DNA of 64,000 nucleotides from Paraburkholderia unamae (GCF_003268775.1 NZ_QLSU01000013.1:186001-250000), one strand, 5' to 3'. Positions 50,832-60,135 are shown, numbered from the stretch's first letter. Translations and numbers: made by a program. The notes: a model not told the origin generated them from the sequence alone.

Positions 50832-51950
50832 ATGTTCAACGAACCTGGCCGAGGTATCGCTGGTCCGTGGGGGTGTCCATACTGCGGGACCAGTTTCAAT
50901 GCGCCGCTGATAATTTGTCCCCAATGCGGCGCGAAACAGCAGGCTGCCCGTCACCGCGTTGCGCCGGTGAGCGAGTACGCCGCGTACGAGCCGCCGAACG
51001 CACAAGGCATCGGCGACGGCTTCGCGCAAGAAAAGCATGCGCAGTGGCGCCCCGGCGCGTTCAGCTTCGGCGGCGCCGAGGCCTTTAGCGGCGCGGCGGA
51101 TGTCTTTGACGGAACGCAGCGCTACAGCGATTACCCGTCGCAAGACGAATCGCGAGTGGGGCAACGCTCGTGGACGCCGTTCTATGCGATCGGCACGGTG
51201 GTGTCCGTCTCTTTCCTCGTCGCTGCGTATCTGATTTCGCATCGCGTCGAGCGCGAGCCGACACCGGGCGTTCAGGTGGTGGAAGGCGCCGTGCTCGGGC
51301 CGAAGGTGGACGCCGCGAAGCCGCCGCCTCCGACGACGCACCACGCGCCCGTTCTGGCGGCTCAAGCGCCTGCGCGTGTTCCGGTGACGCCACCCGCGCC
51401 GATGGTGGCGCATGTGCCGTCAGCGCCCGCGCAGGTGCCGCAGCCACCGCGTCATGCGACCCCGGTGCCGACCGTTACGGCGCAGACGACGCATGCGCCC
51501 ACCGCGCAGCAAATCGCCGCCGATCGCAAGAGCGCGGCCGAGCAACGCGCGTTCGCCGCGAAGGCCAGTGCGAACGCACGCGCGGCCGACGTATCGAGGA
51601 ATCTTGCGAGCGCGCGTACGAGCCTCGACAAGAACAACCTCGGGCCTGCGCGTCGATCCCTCACGGCTGCGCTCGCGGCGCAACCGGGCAACGGTGCCGC
51701 CTTGCAGATGCAGTCCGAACTGGCTTCGCGCGAGCAGGAGCGCGACTCGCTGCTGGGCTATGCGCGACTCTGTGCGCGCCAGGAACAGTGGTTGTGCGCG
51801 TGGCATAACGCGGGACATGCATTGACGGTCGATGCGTCGAGCAGCGACGCGCGGGAATTGCTCTCGCGCTCCATTGCGGCGCAAGGCGCGGCGGGGCCCG
51901 CCCGGCGCGTTTATGGCGGGCCGCCCGGACCGCCGATCGACGACCAGTAA
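50832..51950 (+). CDS. Zinc-ribbon, single-TM protein with Pro-rich linker and TPR-like end
   Basis: A 372-aa protein I do not recognise as a named family. An N-terminal zinc ribbon has C15, C18, C29 and C32 (CPYC and CPQC). One transmembrane helix lies at about 117-136 (FYAIGTVVSVSFLVAAYLIS), then a Pro/Ala/His-rich linker (about 140-215), then a helical part (225-345) of Ala-rich repeats (SLDKNNLGPARRSLTAALAAQPGN, then AWHNAGHALTVDASSSDAREL), like degenerate TPRs. The ribbon should face the cytoplasm and the repeats the periplasm, as in a link between a cytosolic factor and an envelope complex. It stands alone. Confidence 0.75.
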   Translation: MFNEPGRGIAGPWGCPYCGTSFNAPLIICPQCGAKQQAARHRVAPVSEYAAYEPPNAQGIGDGFAQEKHAQWRPGAFSFGGAEAFSGAADVFDGTQRYSDYPSQDESRVGQRSWTPFYAIGTVVSVSFLVAAYLISHRVEREPTPGVQVVEGAVLGPKVDAAKPPPPTTHHAPVLAAQAPARVPVTPPAPMVAHVPSAPAQVPQPPRHATPVPTVTAQTTHAPTAQQIAADRKSAAEQRAFAAKASANARAADVSRNLASARTSLDKNNLGPARRSLTAALAAQPGNGAALQMQSELASREQERDSLLGYARLCARQEQWLCAWHNAGHALTVDASSSDARELLSRSIAAQGAAGPARRVYGGPPGPPIDDQ

Positions 51951-52007
51951 CGCGGCTTGCGCTTGATCGTGCGCCGATCGCACGTCAAGCGCATGGCTGA
52001 CCGCGCA

Positions 52008-52916
52008 TCAATCGCGCGCCGCGTGATGCTCGACGAGCCAACTGCTGAAGTTGCGCACGCGCACCGTGTCCTGCACTTCGGGCCGCACGTCGAGCCAGTA
52101 GCCCGAGGGGCCCACCACCTCAACCGGGCTCAGTTGCACGAGCGTGCCGTTGCGCAGTTCGGGCTCGATCATGTGGCGGTCGGCAACGGCAATGCCGAGC
52201 CCCGCCACCGCGGCATGAATCACCTGATCGAGCGTGCTGAACTCCAGCTCCCCGCGCGGCGCCATCTGCACGGTCAGCGCGGCGGCTTCGAGCCAGGCTT
52301 CCCACACCAGCAGCCGCCGGTCGATATCGAGGATATACAGCCACGGATGCTGTGCGAGCAGGTCGCGCAGCGCGCTTTCGTCGGCGGGCGGAGCGTCGAA
52401 CACATGCGCCGAGCCAACCAGCACGTGGCGCTCGCGCATGAGCAGCGTGCTTTGGCCGCCCGGCAGCGGTTCCATGCCAAAGCGGATCTGGCAATCCTCG
52501 TTGCGCTCGGTGCCGTGCAGCGCACCGTATTCGTTCGTGATGGAAATGCGCAGGTCGGGATGGCGCGCCTGGAAGTCGCGCAGGCGCGGCGTAAGCCAGC
52601 GCGTGGCGAGCGTGGGCGCGGCGTTCAGGCTCAGGAGGCTGTTGGAAGGGTCGGCGCGAATCGTGTCGAGCGTGTGGGCGATGCTGTCGAACGCGGCCTG
52701 TAGCGTGGGCAGCAGGCGCTTGCCCGCCGCCGTGATTTCGAGCCGGTGATGATGCCGCATGAAGAGCGGCGTGCCGAGATAGTCTTCGAGCAGGCGAATC
52801 TGGCGGCTGATTGCCCCCTGGGTCACGTGCAGGTTCTGCGCGGCCCTGGTGAAGCTGAGGGTGCGGCTCGCCTCCTCGAAGGAGCGCAGGGCCGATAGGG
52901 AGGGTAGGCGGCGCAT
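52008..52916 (-). CDS. LysR-family regulator, GcvA type
   Basis: A 302-aa regulator starting RRLPSLSALRSFEEASRTLSFTRAAQNLHVTQGAISRQI, with the effector-domain run LDQVIHAAVAGLGIAVADRHMIE. The ATG at 52916 is preferred over one 18 bases earlier because GCGAGG sits 5 bases upstream. It is a clear paralogue of the LysR at 26698, including the DRHMIE block. It follows the porin gene on the same strand, so porin, binding protein and the enolase-superfamily gene upstream may be its targets. Confidence 0.9.
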   Translation of the reverse strand: MRRLPSLSALRSFEEASRTLSFTRAAQNLHVTQGAISRQIRLLEDYLGTPLFMRHHHRLEITAAGKRLLPTLQAAFDSIAHTLDTIRADPSNSLLSLNAAPTLATRWLTPRLRDFQARHPDLRISITNEYGALHGTERNEDCQIRFGMEPLPGGQSTLLMRERHVLVGSAHVFDAPPADESALRDLLAQHPWLYILDIDRRLLVWEAWLEAAALTVQMAPRGELEFSTLDQVIHAAVAGLGIAVADRHMIEPELRNGTLVQLSPVEVVGPSGYWLDVRPEVQDTVRVRNFSSWLVEHHAARD

Positions 52917-52986
52917 GCAAGCCTCGCGATGCATGAGCGCCGGCTCGCGCCGGCGCTGCTTCCATGATAAGGACTACGTGAAAACG

Positions 52987-54135
52987 TCAGAACGCGTGCG
53001 TGATGCCCACACGGCCGACCACCTGGTTGTCGGTGCTCGACGGGTTGAAGCCCGTGATCTGTGCGTTTTCCGCCGCGCCCGCCGCGTGCTGGTACACGCC
53101 CATCGCGTAGAGCGACGTGCGTTTCGATAGCGCGTACTGGCCGATCAGGTTGACCTGGTGGTACTTGGGCGACGTGTCGCTTGCGTGATCCTGGCCCATC
53201 GTGAAGGTGTAGCCCGCGCCCACGGTGAAGGCAGGCGTCACAGCATACGTGCCCGCCACTTCGTAGTTCTGGAAATGCAGGTCGCCGCTGCCCGTGCCCG
53301 ACGAGAAGTTCACGTTCGAATAGTTCGTCATGAACTTCAGGCTGCCGATCACGTACGACGCGCCCGCGGAGAGAATGCCCTGATAGCGCGCGTTGGCGAG
53401 CGCGTCGCCGTACACCGAGTTCACGAAGCCGCCGCCGCTGCCGTAGCCGGCCACCGCCGTAGCCGGATTGTTCACGCGCAGGTAGCCCACCCCCGCGCTG
53501 AATGACCCGAGCGTGTACGCCGCCGCCGCGCTATACGAGGCATTGTTCGAGAATTGACCCGCCTGGCCGCCGAACGAATAGTGGCCTTCGAACTGGAACC
53601 CGGCCAGCACCGGGCTCACGTACTTGATGGCGTTGTTGACAGGGAACCCGTTGTCCAGGTTGTCCATGTCGTTCGGGTGTGCGAAATACCAGCCGCCGTA
53701 ATTGCCGTTGAGCGAATATGGCTCGATCAGGTCGACCGTGGCGTCCCACTGCTTGCCTAGCGTGACCTGGCCATACCGGTCGGACTTCAGGCCCACGTAG
53801 GCGTTGCGGGAAAACGCAAGACCGCCGCCGAGCGACCCCGTCGCGGCGTTGAAGCCGCTTTCGAGCCGGAAGATCGCCGAGTAGCCGCCGCCCAGATCCT
53901 CCGAGCCGCGCAGGCCCCAGCGGCTGCCCGCCGGCACGCCGCTTTGCATCTGCACGAGCTTGCTGCCCGTGCCCGGCACGAGTTGGCCGTTTGCGCCGCT
54001 TGCCACATTATTGGCGTAGTCCACGCCAAGGTCGATGATGCCGTACAGCGTCACGCTGCTTTGCGCGTGCGCGCCCGTCGCCGCCAGCGCCAGTGTCAGC
54101 GTCAGCGGCATCGCCGCGAGAATCTTCTTTTTCAC
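52987..54135 (-). CDS. Gram-negative porin, OmpC/Burkholderia type
   Basis: A 382-aa outer-membrane trimeric porin with a Sec signal peptide (cleavage after GAHA) and mature start QSSVTLYGIIDLGVDY. Beta-strands alternate through the chain, the constriction-loop part LGKQWDATVDLIEPYS is present, and the terminal VGRVGITHAF ends in the Phe needed for assembly. Start is GTG with AAGGAG 6 bases upstream. It follows a betaine-type binding protein gene by 69 bp, so it may serve as the outer-membrane route for that ligand. Confidence 0.95.
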   Translation of the reverse strand: MKKKILAAMPLTLTLALAATGAHAQSSVTLYGIIDLGVDYANNVASGANGQLVPGTGSKLVQMQSGVPAGSRWGLRGSEDLGGGYSAIFRLESGFNAATGSLGGGLAFSRNAYVGLKSDRYGQVTLGKQWDATVDLIEPYSLNGNYGGWYFAHPNDMDNLDNGFPVNNAIKYVSPVLAGFQFEGHYSFGGQAGQFSNNASYSAAAAYTLGSFSAGVGYLRVNNPATAVAGYGSGGGFVNSVYGDALANARYQGILSAGASYVIGSLKFMTNYSNVNFSSGTGSGDLHFQNYEVAGTYAVTPAFTVGAGYTFTMGQDHASDTSPKYHQVNLIGQYALSKRTSLYAMGVYQHAAGAAENAQITGFNPSSTDNQVVGRVGITHAF

Positions 54136-54204
54136 TTAAGTCTCCTTATCATGGAGCCGTCTTGCGCGGCTCCGCGTTCTGGTTGGTCTGCCCGGAGGGC
54201 CGCG

Positions 54205-55245
54205 TTATGCGCCGAGCGACTTCTGCACTTTCGCCGCCACGTCGGCGGGCACCCAGGGCTTCCACATCTCGGGGTGCTGCTTGAGGAACTTTTGCGCTTC
54301 GGTTTGCGCGTCGACCTTATGCTCGGTCATGTCGAGAATCGTCGTGTTCAGGAAGTCGATGGGAAAGCTCACCTTCGAGAAGAACGCCATGACGTCGGGC
54401 TCGGCCTGATAAAAGGGCGTCGACACGCCGATCTTCAGATGCGAGACCAGATACGACGAGGCGCACTGCTGCGTGCTGTTCGCTTCGCGCAGCGTCTTCC
54501 AGCACGCTTCGTTGAACGGCGGCATCTTGAGCTGGACGAACTTGTACTTGGCCATCAGTGCCGCGGGTTCCCAGTAGTAGGTGAGAATCGGCTTGCCGCG
54601 CGCGTAGGCCGAGGAGATCGCCGCGTCGAGCGCCGCGCCTGTGCCGGGGCGGAAATTCGTATAGGCGTCGTCGAGCTTGAGCAGCTTGAGCAAGCGCGTG
54701 TTCACGCGTTCGCAGTCCCAGCCCGAAGGACAGTTCAGGAAGCGGCCGCGATCGGGTTCTTCGTCGTCGACGAACAACTGTTTGTATTTGGGCAAATCGC
54801 TCACAGACTGGAGGTCGGGCGCGCTTGCCTTGATGCCGCGTTTCGCGTCGCCGTGCACCACATAGTCGGGCACGTACCAGCCTTCGCGCGTGCCGCCCGG
54901 CAGCGTGTCGCCCACGAGCGTTACCGTGCCCGCCTTCACCGCGCCCGCGATGATCTCCGAGCGCCCCGTCCATTGCTCGGCCCACACCTGGAGGTCGTTG
55001 CGCGAGAGCGCGGTTTCCGTGGCCGCCGTGCTGCCGGGCACGGTGTCGGCCGGGCAGCTATAGCCGTTCTTGAGGATGTAGCGCAGCACTTCGCTCGTGA
55101 AGTTGCCGCTTTCCCACGTGATGCCGGCAAAGTGCACGGGCTTGCCGCTGCTGCACCAGGTGCCCGCGGCGTGGGCCGGCAACGCGGCGAGCGCGAGCGG
55201 TGCGGCGAGGCAGGCCGCGCGTATCAGGGACGTCAAGCGTTTCAT
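54205..55245 (-). CDS. Orphan glycine betaine/choline-type periplasmic binding protein
   Basis: A 346-aa OpuAC-type binding protein with a signal peptide (cleavage after PAHA). It shares long blocks with the protein at 30782: WAEQWTGRSEIIAGAV, REGWYVPDYVVHGDAKRG, GWDCERVN and AYTNFRPGTGAALDAA. No permease or ATPase gene is adjacent, so it may feed the transporter encoded at 28843-30709 or another. GGAG lies 8 bases before the ATG. It sits between an enolase-superfamily gene upstream and a porin gene downstream on one strand. Confidence 0.9.
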   Translation of the reverse strand: MKRLTSLIRAACLAAPLALAALPAHAAGTWCSSGKPVHFAGITWESGNFTSEVLRYILKNGYSCPADTVPGSTAATETALSRNDLQVWAEQWTGRSEIIAGAVKAGTVTLVGDTLPGGTREGWYVPDYVVHGDAKRGIKASAPDLQSVSDLPKYKQLFVDDEEPDRGRFLNCPSGWDCERVNTRLLKLLKLDDAYTNFRPGTGAALDAAISSAYARGKPILTYYWEPAALMAKYKFVQLKMPPFNEACWKTLREANSTQQCASSYLVSHLKIGVSTPFYQAEPDVMAFFSKVSFPIDFLNTTILDMTEHKVDAQTEAQKFLKQHPEMWKPWVPADVAAKVQKSLGA

Positions 55246-55343
55246 TGCATGTCTCCATTTTATTGAAATGATTCGGAATGCTTCATATATGAGATGGCTT
55301 GACGCGCGCGAACGGTCGAACCTCAAGCCAGCACTGCGGTGCT

Positions 55344-56474
55344 TCAGTCGTAGCGGCTGTCGTGCGCGCGCGTTGCCGCGAGCGCGGCTTCGTCCAGCTC
55401 GATCCCAAGGCCCGGCGCATCGCTCAGTTCGATCCAGCCTTGCGAATCGACGTCGATCACGTGCCTGAGCGGGAAATCGCGCCGCTCGGGCGTCCATTCG
55501 GGCGGGTCGTAGGGGAACTCGACGAACGGCGCATGCCCGGCGCCCGCCACGACATGCAGATTCGCCGCGAGGCCGATGCCGTTGCCCCACGTGTGCGGCG
55601 TGAACACCTTGCCGTGCAACCCGATTTGCGCGGCGATGCGCCGCGCGCCCTCCATGCCGAGCGTGCAGACCACGTCGGGTTGATAAACGTCGAGGCAATC
55701 GTGCGCGAGCAGCGCGGCAAACTCGTGGGCGTCGCGCGTCATCTCGCCGCCGGCGATCAGCACACCGGTTTGCTTGCGCAACTGGGCGTGGCCCGCGTAG
55801 TCGCCGCGATGCAGCGGTTCTTCCACCCAGTACACGCGGTATGGCTCGATCCGGCGAATCACGGCAAGCGCCTCGTCGGCGCGCCACGGCGCCTGGGTGT
55901 CCCACGGCATGCGCCAGCCCTGGTTGCAATCCACCATCAGTTCGATCTTCTCGCCAGCCGCTTCGCGCACGGCCGCGAGTGCGGCGATGTCGTCGGCGAG
56001 CGTCGGGCGGCCGAAGCGCAGCTTGAGCGCGGGAAAGCCGCGCGCCACGGCTTGCTCGGCCCAGCGCGCCATGCCGTCGAGCGAGCGATGCACGCCGGAG
56101 GACGCATAGGCGCGCACGCGTTTCGCGCGGCCGCCGGCCATTTGCCAGCATGGCTCGCCGCGAATCTTGCCCGCGAGGTCCCAGAGCGCGACGTCGAGCG
56201 GCCAGAGGCGGCCCGCATGGAAGCTCAGGTTTTCCAGCACCGCGCTATGACGTGCGAGATCGAGCGGGTCCGCGCCGATGAACAGATCGCGGTAATCGTC
56301 GAAGCCGTACATGGCGTCGCCGGAACCCACGCCCACGCGGCCCTCGTCGTCCTCCACGCGCACGATCGTGGCCGGAAAGGCGCGCCGGGGGCGGCTGTCC
56401 CACGAGGCGGGAAAGGGCGGGTCGAGCGGCAGGCGATGCTGGCTGACGGTGATGCGGGCGATGCGGTTCGTCAT
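55344..56474 (-). CDS. Enolase-superfamily dehydratase/racemase, mandelate racemase group
   Basis: A 376-aa enzyme. The capping domain (about 1-125) ends with WPLDVALWDLAGK; the barrel holds ALKLRFGR with the general-base Lys position, metal ligands D in LMVDCNQGW, E in WVEEPL and E in AGGEMTRD, and the His of FTPHTWGNGIGLAANLH with an Asp partner in YQPDV. This His-Asp dyad marks the mandelate racemase subgroup, mostly sugar-acid dehydratases, not the lysine-lysine type of betaine epimerases. The pairing with a betaine-type binding protein leaves the substrate open. ATG at 56474. Confidence 0.85.
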   Translation of the reverse strand: MTNRIARITVSQHRLPLDPPFPASWDSRPRRAFPATIVRVEDDEGRVGVGSGDAMYGFDDYRDLFIGADPLDLARHSAVLENLSFHAGRLWPLDVALWDLAGKIRGEPCWQMAGGRAKRVRAYASSGVHRSLDGMARWAEQAVARGFPALKLRFGRPTLADDIAALAAVREAAGEKIELMVDCNQGWRMPWDTQAPWRADEALAVIRRIEPYRVYWVEEPLHRGDYAGHAQLRKQTGVLIAGGEMTRDAHEFAALLAHDCLDVYQPDVVCTLGMEGARRIAAQIGLHGKVFTPHTWGNGIGLAANLHVVAGAGHAPFVEFPYDPPEWTPERRDFPLRHVIDVDSQGWIELSDAPGLGIELDEAALAATRAHDSRYD

Positions 56475-56703
56475 GGCGCGTGTGTTGCCGGCCGGTGCGC
56501 GCAACATTTCGTGACGTGCGCGTTCGGGCGGGCGATTGTCTCCTTGGCCTGTGCAGGCGTTACGGCATCCTAGAGGGTCAATTCCACGCACTCAATGAAG
56601 TCAATTGAAGTAAATGACAGCCTTCATTTCCGCGAATTGGGCGCGATAATGGCGCAGCCGTCGCGCGGTGCCGCGGCGCGCCAGGTCCCCTCGGGAAAAC
56701 ACC

Positions 56704-58170
56704 ATGAACGGCTGGATGCCCTCGCTCTCACGCAGCAGCGAACCGAAGTACCGCGCGATCGCGCACGCTTACGCGCAGGCCATCCACGGCGGCCAGATGC
56801 TGCCCGGCGAGAAACTGCCCGCGCACCGGCTGCTCGCGAAGACGCTCAGTGTCACGACGGGCACGGTGAGCCGCGCCTATGGCGAGCTGGAGCGTTGCGG
56901 GATGGTCGTGGCGCGCGTGGGCGACGGCACCTACGTGGCCGAGCCCGATGCCGACGGCGCACGCATGGCCGAGCGCGCGCGGCCCGCGTCCGAGGCGTGG
57001 GAGCGCTCGGGTGCGGCGACGGCGGGGGTGGCCGGTATGGGCGCGGTGTCCGCTGCGGGCTCCGCCGCGCGCCTGATCGATCTCGGCCAGAACGTGCCGA
57101 TGCCCACCGACGAAGCGTTCCTGCTCACGCAAACGCTGCGCGAACTCGCGGGCGACGAACGGCTGGCCGGCGAACTGCTGCTTTACCAGCCGGAAGGCGG
57201 CCGCCGCTCGCACCGCGAGGCGGGCGCGCGCTGGCTCGCGCGCATGGGCTGCGTGGCGGCGGCCGAGCGCGTGCTCGTCACGCAGGGCGCGCAGCATGGC
57301 CTCGCCTGTGTATTGCGCGCCGTGCTGCGACCCGGCGACACGATTTTCGCCGAGGCATTGAGCTACCCCGGCATCGTCGCGCTCGCGCGGCAATTGCGGC
57401 TGAACCTCGTGGGGATCGAGATCGACGAGGAAGGCATCGTTCCGGCCGCCCTGGAACGCGCCTGCGGCCTGCTCGCGCCGCGCGCGCTCTTTTGCGTGCC
57501 GACGCTGCACAACCCCACCACGGCGACGCTCTCCGAAGCGCGGCGCGCGATGATCGCCGAGATCGCCGTGCGCCATCACCTCGTCGTGATCGAGGACCTC
57601 GTGCCCGCCGCGTTGCTCGACGCGCCGCCCGCGCCGCTCGCCGCGCGCCTGCCCGAGCATGGCATCGTCATCAGCAGTCTTTCGAAGGCGGTCGCGCCGG
57701 GGCTGCGCATCGGCTATGTGCAGGCGCCGCAGGACTGGGTGGGCAAGATACTCGCGGTGATCCGCAGCGATTGCTGGATGACCTCGCCGCTCCCCGCGGA
57801 GATTGCGGCGCGCTGGATCGTGAACGGCGAGATCGACCGGCTCATCGCGCAGCAGCGCGCGCAGGTGGACCTGCGCCAGGGGATTGCCGCCGAGGTGCTG
57901 GCGGGCTGGCGCTATCGCACCGATCCCGCGAGTCCGCATCTGTGGCTGCCGCTCGCGGAGCCGTGGCGCGCCGCCGAATTCTCGGCGGCCTTGCGCCAGG
58001 CCGGCGTGCTCGTGAAAACGGCGGACAGTTTCGTGATCGGGCGCGGCTCGGCCCCGCATGCCGTGCGCTTGAGCCTGGGCGGCGCGCGCAGCCACGAGGC
58101 GCTGCGCGAAGGCCTGGAGGTGCTGGCGCGCACGTTGCGCAACGGCCCGGAAGGGCTGTATTCGGCGTAA
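56704..58170 (+). CDS. MocR-type GntR/aminotransferase transcription factor
   Basis: A 488-aa regulator fusing a GntR winged helix (about 12-80: PGEKLPAHRLLAKTLSVTTGTVSRAYGELE) to a type I aminotransferase-like domain. The PLP lysine is in ISSLSKAVAPGLRIGYV, with FCVPTLHNPTTATLS and VIEDLVPA contributing cofactor contacts. MocR proteins use PLP or its adducts as inducer and control amine, PLP or aminosulfonate metabolism. The ATG at 56704 is preferred to an upstream in-frame ATG. It is divergent from the enolase-superfamily gene and convergent with the nitrilase gene. Confidence 0.9.
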   Translation: MNGWMPSLSRSSEPKYRAIAHAYAQAIHGGQMLPGEKLPAHRLLAKTLSVTTGTVSRAYGELERCGMVVARVGDGTYVAEPDADGARMAERARPASEAWERSGAATAGVAGMGAVSAAGSAARLIDLGQNVPMPTDEAFLLTQTLRELAGDERLAGELLLYQPEGGRRSHREAGARWLARMGCVAAAERVLVTQGAQHGLACVLRAVLRPGDTIFAEALSYPGIVALARQLRLNLVGIEIDEEGIVPAALERACGLLAPRALFCVPTLHNPTTATLSEARRAMIAEIAVRHHLVVIEDLVPAALLDAPPAPLAARLPEHGIVISSLSKAVAPGLRIGYVQAPQDWVGKILAVIRSDCWMTSPLPAEIAARWIVNGEIDRLIAQQRAQVDLRQGIAAEVLAGWRYRTDPASPHLWLPLAEPWRAAEFSAALRQAGVLVKTADSFVIGRGSAPHAVRLSLGGARSHEALREGLEVLARTLRNGPEGLYSA

Positions 58171-58191
58171 TTCCAGCGTAACGCCGCGCCC

Positions 58192-59118
58192 TTACTCCAC
58201 GATGAAATTGACGGTGCGTTTGCGCCGCTCGTCGACCGAAAGCGAGAACACATCGGGCCGCGCATAGTGCCCGACCACGTCGAAGTCGTAGCGGGCGCGC
58301 GTGAGTTCCTCCGTGTCGATTTCCGCGACGATGAGGCCTGTTTCGCCGCGCAATGGGCCGGCCAGCACCTCGCCGAGCGGCCCGACGATCAGGCTGCCGC
58401 CGTTGATGAGCGGGCGGTTCTCGTCCCAGTGCGGCACGTCGATGCCGAGCGCGGCGGGCGAAGGCTGCACCTGGCATGCGCTGATCACGAAGCAGCGCCC
58501 CTCGTGCGCGATATGGCGCATCGAGCATTGCCAGATCTCGCGCTCGTCGACGGTGGGCGCGCACCAGATCTGCACGCCCTTCGCGTACATGGCCGTGCGC
58601 AGCAACGGCATGTGGTTCTCCCAGCAGATCGCCGCGCCCGCCACGCCCGCTCCCGTGCGCACCGTGGGCAGCGTCGAGCCGTCGCCCTGGCCCCAGATGA
58701 GGCGCTCGGTGCCCGTGGGCATCAGCTTGCGGTGCTTCGCGACGAGCCCCTCGCCGGGATTGAAGAACAGCGCCGTGCAAAAGAGCGTGCTACCGTCGCG
58801 CTCGATCACGCCGATCACGAGCGACGCGCCGCAGCGCGTGGAGAAATCGGCGAGCGCTTCGGTTTCCGCACCCGGCACGTCGATCGCGTTGCCGTAGTAG
58901 CGCGCGAACGCCTCGCGCCCTTCGGGCAGGCGGTAGCCGAGCCGCGTGCCGAAGATCTCGCCCTTCGGGTAGCCGCCGAGCAGCGCCTCGGGCAGCACCA
59001 CGAGCGTCGCGCCCGAGGCGCGGATCTGCGTTTCGAAGGAGAGGATGTGCTCGAGCGTGGCGGCTTTGCCGGCGGCGGATGAACCGATCTGTAGTGCAGC
59101 GACTTTCGATTTGGCCAT
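58192..59118 (-). CDS. Nitrilase
   Basis: A 308-aa C-N hydrolase. The catalytic set is E44 (LVVLPEALLGGYPKG), K131 (KHRKLMPTGTER) and C165 (GAAICWENHMPLL). The segments GGYPKG, RKLMPTGTERL and CWENHMPL are those of true nitrilases (nitrile to acid and ammonia) rather than amidases. The start at 59118 gives family length; the frame is open further upstream into the LysR promoter. It is divergent from a LysR regulator with 82 bp between starts and convergent with a MocR gene, either of which may control it. Confidence 0.92.
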   Translation of the reverse strand: MAKSKVAALQIGSSAAGKAATLEHILSFETQIRASGATLVVLPEALLGGYPKGEIFGTRLGYRLPEGREAFARYYGNAIDVPGAETEALADFSTRCGASLVIGVIERDGSTLFCTALFFNPGEGLVAKHRKLMPTGTERLIWGQGDGSTLPTVRTGAGVAGAAICWENHMPLLRTAMYAKGVQIWCAPTVDEREIWQCSMRHIAHEGRCFVISACQVQPSPAALGIDVPHWDENRPLINGGSLIVGPLGEVLAGPLRGETGLIVAEIDTEELTRARYDFDVVGHYARPDVFSLSVDERRKRTVNFIVE

Positions 59119-59200
59119 GGTGGACTGCTCCGGTGGGGTGAACGCTTCGAATAGTTCCACGGCGATAAAATCGCGAAAACGTATATCGATACTATGTGAT

Positions 59201-60112
59201 ATGAACCGATTTGATATCGCGGGCGTGGACCTGAATCTGCTGAAGATATTCGAAGCGTTGTTCGAAGAGGGCGGCGCGAGCCGCGCCGCGATTCGGCTGA
59301 ACATGACGCAGTCGGCCGTGAGCGCCGCGCTCAGGCGCTTGCGCGCGCTCTACGCCGACACGCTGTTCGTGCGCACCGGGCGCGGACTCGCGCCCACCTC
59401 GCGCGCGCAGGAACTCAAGCCCGTGATCAGCGAAGCGCTCGACCGATGCCGCCAAAGCCTCGCGATCGCCTCGCCCGACGCGACCACATTCCACGGGCGA
59501 GCGGTCTCGATCGGCTTGTCCGACGACTTCGAACTGGCCATCGGGCGGCGCATCATCGAAACGGTGGCCACGAGCGCGCCGGGCCTGCGCATCATTTTCC
59601 GGCAGACGCACAGCCAGATCGTGAGCGATGCGCTCGCCAACCAGGAGATGGATCTCGCGGTCGCGGCGGGCGGCTTCGCCTCGCGCGGGCTGAGCCACAA
59701 AGTGCTGGGCGAGGGCAGCTATGCCTGCCTCGTGGACGACGGCCCGCGCGCGCCGCGCAGGCTCACGCTCGACGACTATGTGGCGCGCGGGCACATCCTC
59801 GTGTCGTCGGGCGGCGTGGTCGGGATCGTCGACGAAGGGCTCGCGGCGCGCGGCTTCAAGCGCAACGTGGTGGCTTCCACCACGCATTTCGCCGCGTTGC
59901 CGTTTCTGCTCCGGGGCGCGCGCAGCGTCGCGACGATTCCGCGCCACGCTGCCGTCGAAATCGCGCGTGTGACGGGGCTGAAGCTGCTGGCGTGTCCGAT
60001 CGATCTGCCGCGCTATCCGGTTGAGCTGGGCTGGCGCAGCAGTTCGATGCGTGACGCGGCCATCGTCAAGGTGCACGCGGCAATTACGGCGTGCTATGCG
60101 TCAAAGCGCTGA
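59201..60112 (+). CDS. LysR-family regulator of the nitrilase gene
   Basis: A 303-aa LysR protein of the NodD/LinR/SyrM-like group, starting VDLNLLKIFEALFEEGGASRAAIRLNMTQSAVSAALRRLR, with the effector domain from about 90 (RAVSIGLSDDFELAIGRRII). Genes of this type are usually divergent from their target, here the nitrilase 82 bp away. The gap holds TATCGATA (59184-59191) just before the ATG, a possible half of its binding site. ATG at 59201 begins the conserved N-terminus. Confidence 0.9.
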   Translation: MNRFDIAGVDLNLLKIFEALFEEGGASRAAIRLNMTQSAVSAALRRLRALYADTLFVRTGRGLAPTSRAQELKPVISEALDRCRQSLAIASPDATTFHGRAVSIGLSDDFELAIGRRIIETVATSAPGLRIIFRQTHSQIVSDALANQEMDLAVAAGGFASRGLSHKVLGEGSYACLVDDGPRAPRRLTLDDYVARGHILVSSGGVVGIVDEGLAARGFKRNVVASTTHFAALPFLLRGARSVATIPRHAAVEIARVTGLKLLACPIDLPRYPVELGWRSSSMRDAAIVKVHAAITACYASKR

Positions 60113-60135
60113 GACGCGCGCAGCGTAGCCGGCGT

